Shown here in pieces: positions 13,152-25,727 of a DNA stretch of 64,000 nt. Positions within the stretch are counted from its first letter, which is position 1. Each line of letters opens with the position of its first letter. This stretch comes from Sphagnum compactum (lineage: Eukaryota; Bryophyta; Sphagnopsida; Sphagnales), in assembly GCA_965153455.1 (NCBI GenBank), contig OZ234497.1, forward strand, positions 15,486,302-15,550,301, in the 5' to 3' direction. Made by a program: the position numbers and the translations under genes. Under the pieces are notes generated by a model that was given only the letters and a program-made list of their open reading frames with translations, ran no database searches and had not been told where the DNA came from.

Positions 13152-13341
13152 TTATGGTGCATTCAGACTTGATATATAAGGGACTCTAGTGTTGAATCCA
13201 CTAACACCATGCTAGTCATTTAGGACTTAAAACTTACTTACCTTCACCAATTTAACATTGGGTGCCACTTAGGATGATACCACCACCTAGGTTTTCATTG
13301 AACACTGACTTAAAAACATCCAAGTGTGAAATGCACCATTA
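13152..13341. mobile_element. Tourist/PIF-Harbinger-like MITE candidate
   Basis: A 184-bp segment (13155-13338) is bounded by imperfect inverted repeats: left TGGTGCATTCAGACTTG (13155-13171), right CAAGTGTGAAATGCACCA (13321-13338). Weaker pairing continues inward for about 50 bp. It is flanked on both sides by the direct trinucleotide TTA (13152-13154 and 13339-13341). A 3-bp TWA target duplication is characteristic of PIF/Harbinger and Tourist MITEs. There is no coding capacity. A 3-bp match alone is weak, so the superfamily call rests on the combination. Confidence 0.6.
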
Positions 13342-15027
13342 TGATTAGGTTAATTTTTTAAAGTCCTTTTAACCATCTCACAAGTCACCCACCACTACTC
13401 TACAACCCCCCCCCCCCCAAGCACACACGCCTCAAAACTGGCAGAGCCTCTAATCCAAACCCCAAAACTAAAACTCTGAGGAATTTCCTGACTCTGGAGC
13501 TCCCAATTAGTCTAATGTGCCTTTGACTTGAAGCATTTAATTTCAGGTGGGTTTCAGTGTTGAATTCTCCTCTTCTGGCTTTGTTGACACTCCTGGGAGG
13601 AGGGAGTTTTTTGTCCCCCATTATTAAATTAGGGCATGAAGCAGAGAGGAGGGAACAGGAGATACGTGTCATGAACTAAATTCTCTACTTCAGTTCTCCT
13701 TTGCTCTTTCCACATACATTAGGCCAAGGAGTCCAGAAGAACCTCCTCAGTTGCAACTTACTTCTAGATATGAGGAATGGTGCCACTTCATCCATTTATA
13801 GGGTTAGATACTTCATTCTTTCTCATCTTTTTCTAGGGTTTCAAATTAGGGGAGTGGTCCACAGTAATATGTGTGCATGGGACTCAAGTGAAAGGTTCAA
13901 AAATTAGGGTCTCTTCCATTGGGCAACCGTGATCACAATCCGTTTTTTTTTTTGGAGCAGAATTTTTGCAATGTGGTTTTTTCCTCTTTTTGTGAAATGA
14001 GAAAAAAAGTTGGTGATTTTTAGAGATTTTTGGGGGTCATTTTTCGAAATAAAATAATTGAATTAATCAAATTTAAACCTAGGCACTTTTTAAGTCGCCA
14101 CTTGCAATAGAACTTTTGTAAAAATGTTGTGGCCCACCCAGGACAATCACCATTTAATGCTAATTAATGGATTTACACCAATGGACCTACTTGAAGACTT
14201 TGAAAAAAAAACCTTATCATAGGTATATACAATAAGTTCGGATCACAACAGCCTAATGAAAAGCAATTGATTACATAGTTGCAATGAGTTAAAATTTTAT
14301 AATTGTTAAATGTTATTAGATTAATAGTCTAACTACTTTTTAGTTAACATTTAGTTAAAGATATGTTCCACTTCAAAAAGTGACAAATGTCGTTTTATGA
14401 TAATTCATAGTTTCCCTTGTAGTTGTTATAGTTGCTCTCAAAACTCGTGTTTGGTTAATGTGGAGAATGTGGAGCTATGAGAATTATGAGATGACTTTGA
14501 ACCCAATAAGGTGAAAAAATGTAATGGAAAAGAATTGTTATGAAAAATCCTTACAAAAATATATTCTTATACATGCATATTGGTGGATTGCATACACCAA
14601 ATAGGTCACACAATTTATGAATATTTAGAATTAGTGTTGACCATAATAATTCTCCAAACATGTAAAATTATATGAGGTTTTTTTTTCCTTTGTTTTTTGA
14701 AAACACCTCCTTGCATGGAAGATTTGTTCATTAGTTGAAGGACCCTTTCATTAACCTCATGCAAATCTTTTGTCATTTGAATAAAAATCCTTTCATGTTT
14801 TATGTTTGGGAATGTTTACTTTCATGGACCTCCCCTAATTTTTGTGCCCACACTTTCAAGCTATACCTTTTGAAGTTATGACATTACAACCTTCAAATGA
14901 AGGGAGGTTTTCAAAATCCAACCATTCCTTATACATATTTGGTGCATATTGAAAATTATCATGTCAATGTGGAGGTGGAAAGAAGAACATCTTAGGGTGT
15001 GGATATTTTTTAAATAAGGAACCTAAG
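13342..15027. other. AT-rich intergenic, no gene recognised
   Basis: A C13 run lies at 13406-13418, followed by AT-rich DNA with short, chance-like frames. A moderately GC-richer stretch at 13400-13900 contains small open frames on both strands, but no homology or splice-supported structure was recognised. Confidence 0.45.
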
Positions 15028-15356
15028 CAAGACATATTAATCACAAAGTTAACATCTCGCGACTTAATAATGAAAATCATGCAAAATTCATTGATTCATA
15101 ATTTGTATGTTTCACACATTGATATTATGTATTGAAAACACATTTGACACACAAATTTATGAGAAGATGCGAAATTTGTGTGTTAATTGTTCATTCATAA
15201 GTTCATATTTCATTCTTTAACACATGTATTCATGTGTCAAACGTGTTTTCAATGCATGATATTCATGTGTAAAATGTACAAACCTATGAATGAACAAACT
15301 TCGCACGATTTTCATTACTAATTTGTTGTATGTTAAATTTGTGATTAGTACACAAG
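15028..15356. repeat. Large imperfect inverted repeat (hairpin of ~140-bp arms)
   Basis: The left arm (about 15028-15165) and right arm (about 15220-15356) are reverse complements with scattered mismatches. Matching blocks include TAATGAAAATC, ATTCATA, TATTGAAAACAC and TTTGACACA. The loop (about 15166-15219) contains a third, partial copy in direct orientation. Candidate explanations are a fold-back transposon/MITE or an inverted duplication. A transcript through it would form a long double-stranded stem and could feed small-RNA production (inference). Confidence 0.7.
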
Positions 15357-15969
15357 TCAAATCTCACATTTCAAGAACAACCTTGTCCATGAATATTGAT
15401 TCAACATAAAGCACAAAGCAAATAATGAATTATACATTTGTAGACCACAAGGTGATGATGGATACATGGATCACTTATATGGTCACCCATATAAATGTAG
15501 ACGCATCTTCCACCTATTTTTTTTAAGTGCAAAGGCAACTTACATTTGTTTTTATCTTGGAAGCAATCACACATATTAGTAATTGTAACATTGTAAAATG
15601 TTCCACACGGAGAAGAGGGAGTTTTCATTGATATAAAGTGCACTCCTCTAACACTAATTTTTTTTCAAGAGTGTTTTATGGTGTTGCACACTCCATGGAT
15701 GATGGTGAATCTTTCTTGTCTTTTATCTCTCAAGTTTAGCTAGTTAATGCCCAAGTAACAATTGAAACCTCTATCACAACATTTCTTTTCCTTTGGAAAA
15801 ATTTCACCAAATAGTAAATTTGTTTTTTAAAATGGAGAAAATAAAGGAAATTTTCTTTTTTTAATCACCTAGCTTGGATTTTTTTAATTAAATGATCAAA
15901 TTTTATATTAATTTTTAATAGGCATCCAAAAATATTTTTAAATGCTTAAATTTTTTTACATTTGTGTGT

Positions 15970-16030
15970 TTTATAGCCAAATCTACATAAATTTTCTTGT
16001 GAATGATCACCATTTTAGCTACATCACAAT
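15970..16030. repeat. Dispersed TAGCC repeat, third (partial) copy
   Basis: The segment reads ATAGCCAAATCT, then later ATCACCATTTTAGCTAC and ATCACA. It matches parts of the longer repeats at 21.32-21.46 and 49.70-49.86 kb in the same orientation. Confidence 0.4.
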
Positions 16031-16834
16031 ATTGGGAAAAAAACTCCTTTATATTTTTGACCCCAAGAAAAGAAATTGATAAGTTCAAAATAATGTTGTG
16101 TAAATATGAAGTTTTGAAACTTGCTCCAATATGTCAATATGTCATTTTTTTTAAATTGGGAAAATTTCTAACAAAAATACAAACATTAATTTTCTTTTTA
16201 AAAACATTTTGTCAATCTATGTATATAGATTCATCTTCATTTTTATTTTTTTCAATGGGTATGTATTTGTTGATTTTCAATATCAAACTAATGACATGAT
16301 ATGTACAAAGGTTAAACATAAATTCTACATGTTTAGAATTAATTTATGTAATCACACATTAATCTATAAGAGCATAATTTTGTCGCAAAACCAATAACTT
16401 GTGGGGTATTTGAACCCAATTTTTTAAGGAATTTTGCTTAATGCAATGTTAGTTACATGCCTTAAATGCACCCCATAAAAATACAAATATGTTTTAGCCC
16501 CACACAACACAACCAAAACTCATCATCAATGTTGTTGACGAGTTCCACAGTTAAACCCTACATTGACAATCACACAACTTAATTTTTTCCAATGCAAATT
16601 TTATTATTTAAATTTGAAATTCTAGCTACCCTATTGAGTTAAACTTTGCATTGCAAATTTTATTATTAAACATTGATATTCCTGCAGTTTTAAAGAACAT
16701 AAATAAATAAAAATCCATCATGTCACCTTGCTAAACTTAATCATTGTTTATTGCAATTGTTCAAAACATTTTGGTTCCTCAATCAAATCATAATTTCTTT
16801 AGCCAATGAATTTTTCAACTTTCATTAAATTTTA

Positions 16835-18560
16835 TTAGATTTGCTTGTGTGTACAATTCAAACAACACCAATTATGCTGGTTCTTAACCATAGTGATGAT
16901 GTGATCTAAGTTTTTTGCTTGTAAATGACAACATAAAAAATATGTCAACACACAAGCAAGATTGCACAACACATGTTTAATTTTAATAATATATGTGACC
17001 CTAGAATTCTTAGGATTTGTTTGACAAAGCCAATGTTTTGGGAATTGAATATCATGATTGTGCCACCAAAACAAGGGGTTGACACATACTATTGGAACTA
17101 TAAATAACTTCATGAACAAATATAATTCCCCAACAAAAAGTGCACATAAAGATTCTTCAATAGATGTGCCAACACCAAAGATGTTATTATTTTCTTAGTA
17201 AAATCATTAGATGAAATTGATCCATCAATTAATGTTGCATGTGCTTGAACAATATGGTTTAATACATAAAAACATTCATTAGAAGAAAAAAAATTATTTT
17301 TACATTGTATTCAAAAGTAAGACATGCAACATAATTTTCCCCACATCCCACATAATTTTCCACAACATACAAAGATTTGAAATGAGGATCTAGCAATACA
17401 GTAAATGTGTTGTGAAACTGATCTAGATGATAAGTTGTCAAGAAATGGAGAAAACATTTGATCACCTTAACAATTTCAACTAACATGTTTTTTTGAAAAT
17501 GGATAACCTTGGCATCAAATGGGTCACTTGAACATTAGTCCCATGAATAGCATGTCCCATCTTAGTTTCCATGATCCTTGGTTCATCATACATGTTGTGA
17601 CAACAAGGTTCGACACACATTTATGAATGTTTTTGCAATTACCCATACCATAGCCTTAGGAACTATTTTCTACAAAATCATTATCCTATGTTCAAATGAC
17701 ATGTTTGAACTCCAATGCCTCTCAAACATAATTATTTTATTCACAAAGGTTTTCAAATTTTGAGAAATTTTGGGATCACACTATGAACACATACATTTCC
17801 CCATTCTTGCCTCCCTTTTTTTGATTTTTTTGTCCATATGATTATTTTAAGTAAACTACCTTGGATAATGTTCACACTAACATGTCTCATACTTATCATC
17901 TTCTTGTCATTTGTAACATACTAACATGCTTTAAACATAAGATGACCAAAACAAGTACTTTCATAAACCTCTCCTTCATAAACCTCTAAAGTTTAAAAGG
18001 ATGACAATCAATAATGATTATAGTGTCATTGTGTATTTTAGGTTGTTCCTTTCATCTTTCACAAAAGCAATCACATTATGCATCAAATCATACTTTTCAA
18101 TAAAGATCTCCGTTGCTTAGTCATGGAAAGCCCCATGGTTTCATGCACTTCAAATAAATTAATAGTAGCATGCATAGGGGTTCAAAAAACATTCAAATAG
18201 TTAATTGTTAAAGCAAATGTGTCCACACCACCTTTGCACATCCAAAGATCAAAACATTTAAACATGATTGTCATAGATGTGAAATCAAACAACATATGTA
18301 GTTCATAATTTTTCTAACCATTATAGGAAACACTTATTTTGGGACCAAAGAAAAGCAAAAAGGAGAAATAATATGAAGGTGTTGGCACAACACTAACCTC
18401 CAAAACCAAATGTTCTCACCAGTGGAAAAAGCCTTATACCCCATATAAACATACTACATTAATTCTTTAAAAAATTGTTGTTGCACTTCATCACATTTTT
18501 TATACTTAAATTTGTGGCACCAAAAAATGTTGTGATTGCACACCCACTTGGCTCAAACCT
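16835..18560 (-). pseudogene. Degraded hAT-superfamily transposase gene
   Basis: Read on the minus strand, this is a hAT-type transposase broken by many stops and shifts. From N to C: a W-x-HLVLE segment (about 18.43 kb); FDLWMCKGGVDTFALTINYL (about 18.20-18.26 kb), corresponding to the conserved FDLWxSxGG-DTFAL block; LFEVHET (about 18.15 kb); YEGEVYESTCFGHLMFKACQ (about 17.93-17.99 kb); KKSKKGRQEW (about 17.80 kb); PKAMVWVIAK (about 17.64 kb); HNTFTVLLDPHFKSL (about 17.37-17.41 kb); WWHNHDIQFPK and NLDHIITMVKN (about 17.07 and 16.90 kb). The last two are the hAT C-terminal dimerisation region. Order and spacing match full-length relatives. An N-terminal zinc finger, terminal inverted repeats and target duplication were not found. 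The element is certainly inactive. CpG to TpG/CpA-type changes appear common. Confidence 0.85.
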
Positions 18561-18799
18561 TAATTTGGTTTAGGGTTTTGCAACTAAGGCATAACTTAAA
18601 GGGTTTGAGCCAACTTTGGTTGCCAACTATGATTTGCTTCAACAAATTTTTCAAGAAGGACCAACTTTCTTTGAATAAGCAATATGGGATGTGCACAATC
18701 AATGTGGGTCCTTATAGGAAGGATCATGTTAGTCTTGTTGTATTGGATATATGACCTTTCCTTAGAAAAGATCATTGGCACAAAATATTACCACTTTCA

Positions 18800-20049
18800 T
18801 GATATGTTCTACAAATAATACATCACAACATTTATGGGTTTACAAGATTCATAAGTAAGTTGTCATTGACAACAAAATAAACATAGTAAATAAAGTCCTA
18901 ATTAAGTGCCTTCCAAGTTGTAATTTGAACTTGTATAGTTGTAAGCTACATAACTTCAACCTCAACAAAATTGTTTGCATCAACTTGCATATGTAGGCTT
19001 TCAACATCTAACAAATTATCGTGCACATTAGAATTTGTTGCAATTCAACATAATCTTCAACCTTGCCAATATATTCAAAGATGAAATCCTATTTTTATGG
19101 TGAAAATATAGTTAGGGGGACAATGTGGATTGTCCCAATTGTAATTTTTTAGATTATAAATCAACTTAAAATATAAAGTCATATTTCACATTAACATTGT
19201 TAATTTTCTAACTATCCACATTGAAATAAATTTTATTGCAAATCATATTCATAACTATGCATGAATTCTAAAAGAAGAATGGATTCATAATGAACTTTTG
19301 AAATAATGAGACTTTCCTGATAGTAAAATAAAAATTGACATGTGAATTCAAAAAAAATGCCATAATATGGTCAATTTTTTTAATGAAAAATAAAACAACA
19401 TCAAATTCAAGCCATTTAAAAGTAAGATGCATTGAAACTTTACTTATAGAAAAGAAACATTTTTTGGTTTAATATTATATCATTATTAAAATTTTAATAA
19501 TCCATTTTTTATTCAAAACTTCATGTTTTCACATGAATTTTTTGACCAACTTATATGTCTAACCATGTACATAATTGGGATTACGCATATTTTTGAATGG
19601 AAGTATAAACATATGTACATTTGATGTAGAGTTTTTTAATTATCAAATTGCATGAATTTTAGTTAGTGTCACAAATGAATTCTCAAAAAGCCAAAAATGA
19701 ACCACCTAACCATGTTTTTGCCTTTTAGCCATCACATTGAACATGGATTTAACACATAATGTGAACAAAAAACATAATCATAACACAAACAAAGACAATT
19801 TTATAATGTGAATTGAGAATTACCCATTACATGCTTAGTGCAACTTACTTGTTTATAGTCATTTGAGTGCATGGAAAAGTTGCAAATTTACAAAATGAAA
19901 CAAAACAACACAACAATGAAAACAAAAGAAACTTCAAAAAAATTCACCAAGAGAATATGTACCAAAATAAAAACTTGAAAGCAAAAGGAGAGAATAACTT
20001 TCATTTTGTGAATGTAAACAAATGCAACGAACATAAGTTCAACATGTGA
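18800..20049. other. AT-rich intergenic, possibly the hAT element's 5' part
   Basis: No conserved protein segment was recognised upstream of the transposase remnant. If the element is full length its 5' end would lie here, but no inverted terminus was found by eye. Confidence 0.35.
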
Positions 20050-20560
20050 CAATTAAATTGCAAAGTTTAAGACCTCAAAACCAAAGTGCACACTAAAAAT
20101 TCAAAACCTCCAAACTAAAATGCATTTTCAAAACCTAAAGTCTAACATGTTTGTTTGAAACCTTAAGATGAAAGTGCATGTTGAAAACTCAAAACTTCAA
20201 GACTATAGTGTGTGTTCAAAATTATAAGTCTAGAACGTTTGTTCAAAACCTCAAGACCAAAATCCATGCGTGAGTGTTGAAGATCAAAATTTGATGCTTG
20301 AAACTTAAAAATTAAAGTGCAATGCTTGAAATTGAAAACCTCACGACTAGAATGTGATGTTAAAAATTTGAGACCACAAGACCAAAGTATGATGCTCAAA
20401 ACCTCAAGACCAAAATGTGATGTTCAAAATTTGAAACTTCAAGATTAGAATGTGATGTTCAAAATTCAAAACTTCAAGACCAAAATGCAATGATCAAAAC
20501 TTCAAGACCATAATGTGTTATTAGAATCAAGTGCAAAATGTGAAACTTCAAAACAAGATC
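20050..20560. repeat. Degenerate ~40-bp minisatellite (CTCAAGACCAAAATGTGATG family)
   Basis: About a dozen imperfect units follow each other. Each combines TTCAAAA, CTCAAGACCA and AATGTGATG-like words; the clearest run is 20395-20500. Copies diverge widely and vary in length, so this is an old array. It is not protein coding: the frames are interrupted and the repeat phase is irregular. Confidence 0.75.
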
Positions 20561-21316
20561 ATTTCTACAACCTAATAATTGAATGGTAAAACATTTTACT
20601 GAATTTCTTTTGGGGAAGTTACAAAAGAGATTCACATTCATCATGAAAATGTTGGTACTTGTGACATACTAACAAAGGCAACTCTAACTTCCTTGTTGCT
20701 TGTAAAAGAAATAACTACAAACTAAACAACTAAACCCTAACAAGGATATTCATATTTCATATCCCATCCCATTAAACCTTAAACATGCACATTCATACCC
20801 TTTAACTTCCCATATCAAATATGAATACCCTAATATCCATATTTGAGAACCTAATAACATTAAGTAATAAACATGAAAAGAAATAATAACAATATCATTT
20901 GGATAGTCATAAAAAATGATTATTGGTTGATAAAAGGTCTACTAAATATACATAAGGCTAGATATTGTAAAAACCACAATTTTAGGATATGGTTACATCC
21001 ATAATTATTTATTGTTCAGATTCAAATCTGGAATTTTCACACATATCCAACCAACATTGGTATAAACGTCCAATGTAACATGATCATGCAAAGTTTTCCT
21101 TCAAAAGAAAATAAGATCTACTACAATTTATGGAAAAGCAAATAGAGTCTATACAAGCTTTAGCAAGTTGTATGGAGGGACAACCCCTTTTTTTTGGCTA
21201 ACCATATATAGCAAAATGCTACATTACAAATTGAAAGTGTTAAAATCAATTGCTTTTTGAGATTTTCAATAATTAAAATTCAACCAAATTTTTAAAAAAG
21301 TTGCCAAGTTTATAGA
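20561..21316. other. AT-rich intergenic, nothing recognised
   Basis: No ORF, RNA gene or repeat with a definable boundary was recognised. Confidence 0.4.
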
Positions 21317-21460
21317 CATGATTCAAATATGTAGCCAAAAACATAGAAGGATGTTTAAAAACATTTTATTTTCACATTTAGCTTGTAGCCAAATTTGGCT
21401 AAATCTTCTTGGGAGTCATAGTTGTTTTGACTACATCACAAAGTTGACCCAAAAAAAACA
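21317..21460. repeat. Dispersed TAGCC repeat with 16-bp palindrome
   Basis: This shares about 140 bp of similarity with 49.70-49.86 kb: GTAGCCAAAA, then GGAAGGATG-like, then TAGCC followed by TTTGGCTAAATCTT, then CTACATC. It contains the perfect palindrome TAGCCAAATTTGGCTA at 21386-21401. A shorter copy is at 15.97 kb. The repeat is non-coding and of unknown class. Confidence 0.55.
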
Positions 21461-22465
21461 TTGACAAAGGCAAGGTTTAGGGTTTAATCATAAGTATAAT
21501 CATTAATGAACATGAGCGAACATACTCTCACTACATTTTACGCTTCACATGGAGTAGGAGCCATTATCTTGACATTATGTACAATCAATTAATTGCCCAC
21601 AACATATCTAAAGTAGGCATGATATAATTTCGGAATGGTGAAGATCGACGAGGTATGGCTAAAACAAAGCTTGATTACTTAGAGCATTAAACCTAGTTTC
21701 AACAATCTTTCTCTCATTAGATTATTGTATAGTGATAAAAACTGAACATCAAGTTAGTTCCATGAATATCATCTTTCTTCATTACATTAACTAACCTAAT
21801 TTTCAGATGAATTTAGTAATGCTTTCCCTATTCACTAGGTTAGTAAGTTAGTAACCCAACCCACACATAATGTTTATAAAAGATTGATCATTAAAAGAAT
21901 AAAAAATGAATGATAGTAGGAGTGAAACACTAATCCCTAGTGTTGAAAACATTTGTTTTTGCTCACTTAATGTACTAAGGTTTTTAACTATTACCATCTT
22001 GCCTCCAACCCCAATGAATGGAATGGCACGTACAAGGAATTCAAGGTAAAGTTGGTGGGTAGCCTACTTGGACATGAGAGAGAGAGAGAGAGAGAGCTTC
22101 AATTCTTCACTAACCTAAATGATCATCCCCAAGCCCCAAAAAAAAAAAAAAAAAAAAACACTCCTAATTTTTTCTTCACCCTCCTTCTTTAAAAGCATTA
22201 ATCCCCCCCCCCATAGCCTCCAATATTTACTATAGTACTATACTGACTAGAATTAATTAATTAATTAATTAATTAGGGAGCTGTTTAATTTATTATCACT
22301 TTATGTTGGGAAGATCAAATTTGCCAAAGACTTAGCATTAATTATTCTCCTCCTACAGAAGCAGCATGGGAATTAATTATGATTACCATGATGAAATCTT
22401 AGTCTAATCCTTTATTTTGTGGGGATAAACTTGCTTAATGTCCTTTGGTTTTGTTTGTATTTTTG
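21461..22465. other. Intergenic with microsatellites
   Basis: Contains a GA run (about 22078-22095), poly-A (about 22138-22158), a C10 run (22203-22212) and an AATT-type microsatellite (about 22254-22276). No gene was recognised. Confidence 0.5.
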
Positions 22466-23130
22466 GGCCTTGCCTACGAAGACAAGGATATTATTGTGTT
22501 TAGATTCATTGTAGAATATAGTAGCTTAAGGGAGATTTTGACCCCCTTAGGTAATAATAGGTCTATTTTTATATGAGGATTTTTGAAAGATGATAATTTT
22601 GGCTTGTGTTGAAACTTGAGATTAAGTATATAGAGTTAAAATATCTTGAAGGATTTTGGTTTCTTTTAGGGGGTTTTTTTTGTGAAGATTAGGTAGATTT
22701 TACGGTGAAATATTTGAGTTTCCATAATTCTTCTTTTGCATTAACACACGATTTAATGTAAATGGCAAGGCCGGAGTGTGACGTACCCCTTTGTTGTTGG
22801 CCTTGCTACTATAAGGCAAGGTTATTGTGTTTAGATTCATTATAGAGTATAGTAGCTTAGGGGATTTTGGGCCCCCCCCCTAGGTAATAAATAATAGGTC
22901 TATTTTTATATGAGGATTTTTGAAAGATGATATTTTGGCTTTGTGTTGAAACTTGAGATTAGTAGTTATAGAGTTCTAATCTCTTGAAGGATTTTGGTTT
23001 CTTTTAGAGGATTTTTTTTGGAAGATTATATTTTGGCATGATGAAATATTGGAGTTTCCATAATTCTTCTTTTTGCCTTAACATACGGTTTTAATGTAAA
23101 AAATGGCAAGGCCACAGTGTGACACACCCC
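22466..23130. repeat. ~335-bp tandem duplication, two copies
   Basis: Copy 1 (about 22466-22798) and copy 2 (about 22799-23130) align over nearly their whole length. Shared words include GTGTTTAGATTCATT, GGTCTATTTTTATATGAGG, GAAGGATTTTGGTTTCTTTT and TTTCCATAATTCTTCTTTT. Each copy starts near GGCCTTGC (22466, 22799) and ends near GGCAAGGCC (22764-22772, 23105-23113), which are inverted relative to each other. The units may therefore be two head-to-tail copies of a small inverted-repeat element. There is no coding frame. Confidence 0.8.
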
Positions 23131-23836
23131 TTTTGTTTTTCATTTGTTAGGCTTACTTAGTACATAAGTCCCCAACTCCCCAGCAAAGAAGACTGCAGAG
23201 ACTGTCAGAGACTAGACTTTGAAATTTTTGTTTCGTGGGTTTGGGGGAAAGAGAGTGCAGTGCAGGCATGAATCAATTTTTATATGGAATAGCTTAGCCT
23301 ACTATGTAGGTATTTGCTCTCTTCCCAATGGGACCACCTCTTTTGTGCTCTTCATAGCATGCTATATAACTTTAAATAGGGTTTGGCTGCCTATCCATTG
23401 ATTAGCACATGTGATACAAAGCTAAACTACTCATTTTCCTCAAGCTTTCATAACACCCATTGCCCACCCAAATCATCAAAAAGAGGCCTAGTGCAATGTT
23501 ATTAAGCATTTGTTGTTCTTTCATTGGCAAAATTTGCATGGGAAATTAGGTGATAGATATCATTCTACCCATGCACTTGCATGCAAATGTGATTGATATA
23601 TTATCCATGTATTTTACAATTGTAATGTATTGATATTTTTTAATATATTAATAATTTTAATATAATAAACAAGCATTTAGATGTTTATTTTATAAAGTTT
23701 GTTATCCATGTAGTCATTTTGAAACTTTCCCCACCCTTTCCTTAAAATGCCGGGGGCACCATACTTGGGACAATATCATTATTATTTATTATATTGAGAT
23801 TTAATGTTAAATGTTTGACCCTCTCCAATATATATT

Positions 23837-23872
<36 letters not shown>

Positions 23873-24929
23873 TTTTTGGATAGTATATTTTGGGGGGAGC
23901 ATTTAAATGTTTACATGTGAGCCTATCACTTTGATGGGCTAACCAATGGTAAGCAATGTGCGGTTAATCCCTTTGGTTGGCCAACTAGAGGTCATCATTT
24001 TCTTTTTTCAAAGTATGTGTGAACATTCTTCACAATATCATGTGCAAATTTAAGAGAATTGAGCCAATTTTCACACCATTGTGTGTGTATTTTGACTTCA
24101 TCCAAAATTTGACGCACATATCATTTTAATCATCTAGAAAAAAATGTTTGAATAATTTTGATTTTACTCAATTGGGTAGTCCACCCCTAAAAGAGGGAAA
24201 GGGGGGGCAGGAAGAAGATTAAATATATAAATAACATGATGATGCTATATTTCTGATATTAATGAAGTATAAAAAAACAACTTAAATTTTTTGTTTGTAA
24301 TCTACAAGTGATAGTATTCCTCATCATAGTACACACTTGGAAAGGATAAAATGGGGGGGGGGGGGGGGGGCCTATTAGTATTATTCTTTGGGTAGGTTTT
24401 CCGCATCCATTATTTTCTCAAATGAAATTATTGGGGATGATTGTCCCAACTCTTTACACCAAGATGTAAAAGACTGGGGGATGACAGTACTTTCTCATAA
24501 TAATCTTTATGAGAAATAAAAATGCAAAGTTCAAATTTTATTTTTATTTTTGCAACAAAGCCAATTTGATTGGCCCATCACTCAAAAAGAAATGAAACTA
24601 TGAAGGCTCCCCAAAATAGAAAGGGTTGGTTCTAACTATTTTTGAAGTATAGAGTTCCTCCCCCCCCCTTTTGGCCCTTCTATATAATAGCCCTATTCCA
24701 CCATGTAAGGTGGCCATTCTCTAATTTGATTAAACAATTTAATCTAAGCCTTTTGGACCTTATTTCATTTGTTGTGAATAAAGCACTGACAGAACTGTTT
24801 TAATGTACTTGGAAGGCAAGTTATCGAGCGGAATCTATCCTCCACAAACTAAAAAAAAAGTTCCTTAAAAAATGGAACATGCACTCCAGCAGACATTTCA
24901 GTTGTAGAGACACCCAATCTCCTTTGGGG
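23131..24929. other. Intergenic with simple repeats
   Basis: Contains a TA run (about 23840-23869), a G18 run (24353-24370) and a short C run near 24660-24668. No gene, RNA or transposon protein was recognised. A frame at 23219-23401 lacks coding character. Confidence 0.45.
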
Positions 24930-25727
24930 TGTCTTTTTTTTTTTTTGGGCTCCTTCCAGAAGTGGAATCGCTGATTGAGGTCGTCGCGGTTGTTGTTTTG
25001 TTCTGGATCGGTTGTGATTCGTTTCAAGCTCTTCTTCTTCCTTCTTCTTCTTCTTCTCATACACATAGATCTCTGTTTGTTTCAGATCGATCATCTCTGG
25101 TTTGTTTCAGATAGATCATCTCTGGTTTGTTTCAGAGTTCATGGAACCGGGCGTCATCGTCATCTTGCTGGAGGATTCAGAGCGGCTTTGCCAGAGGTTT
25201 GCACAGCTTTTCTGACTCCGTTCTAATTAGTGAAGAGGAAATAAAAGATTACAAGGCGAGAAAGCTGAGATACTGGAATGATTTGATTTCGCGTCACAAA
25301 GAAATTCGGACGGAGATGATTATTATGACACAGTGTAGAGAAACCTCGAGTTTCTAACTAGCTAATCAGATGGAACGAGAGGAGGTCGTGCAAGGATTAT
25401 TATTCCATGTTTGCTGGTGAGAGTGGGACTTGAGGCAGAGGAGTTTCGCGATGGATGTCAAAATCGGTGCGCTTCAGTACACGATTAAGGGGGAGAATAT
25501 CTATTTTCGGCATTTGCTTCGCTCTCAACAGTCGTGAACTGAAATCCGTGCGAAGTCTTTCACAGAGGGAGATAATAGAACGTTAGACGGGCTTGGAAAG
25601 CTTCATAAAGCCTGTCATCACTCGAGCCACAGAGGAGGAGGAGGAGGAGGAGGAGGAGGAGCACGGAGATCTCAGACGGGAACTGAGCGCTGCAACAACA
25701 ACAAAAGCTTGCAAAAGGAAGCCACAG
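24930..25727 (+). promoter_or_regulatory. CpG-richer promoter/5' leader of CASPL5A
   Basis: The AT-rich intergenic composition gives way to GC/CpG-richer DNA from about 24.96 kb to the start codon at 25728. The leader has a CTT/TTC-rich tract (about 25030-25056), common in plant 5' UTRs, a 25-bp tandem repeat (25076-25137) and a GAG triplet run (about 25632-25661). The transcription start cannot be placed. The upstream frame that enters the CDS has only a TTG, not an ATG, so it was not used as start. Confidence 0.5.
25076..25137. repeat. 25-bp tandem repeat, 2.5 units
   Basis: Units at 25076-25100 and 25101-25125, plus a partial at 25126-25137, begin TTTGTTTCAGAT and contain GATCATCTCTGG. 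Copies 1 and 2 differ at one base. It lies in the presumed CASPL5A leader. Confidence 0.9.
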
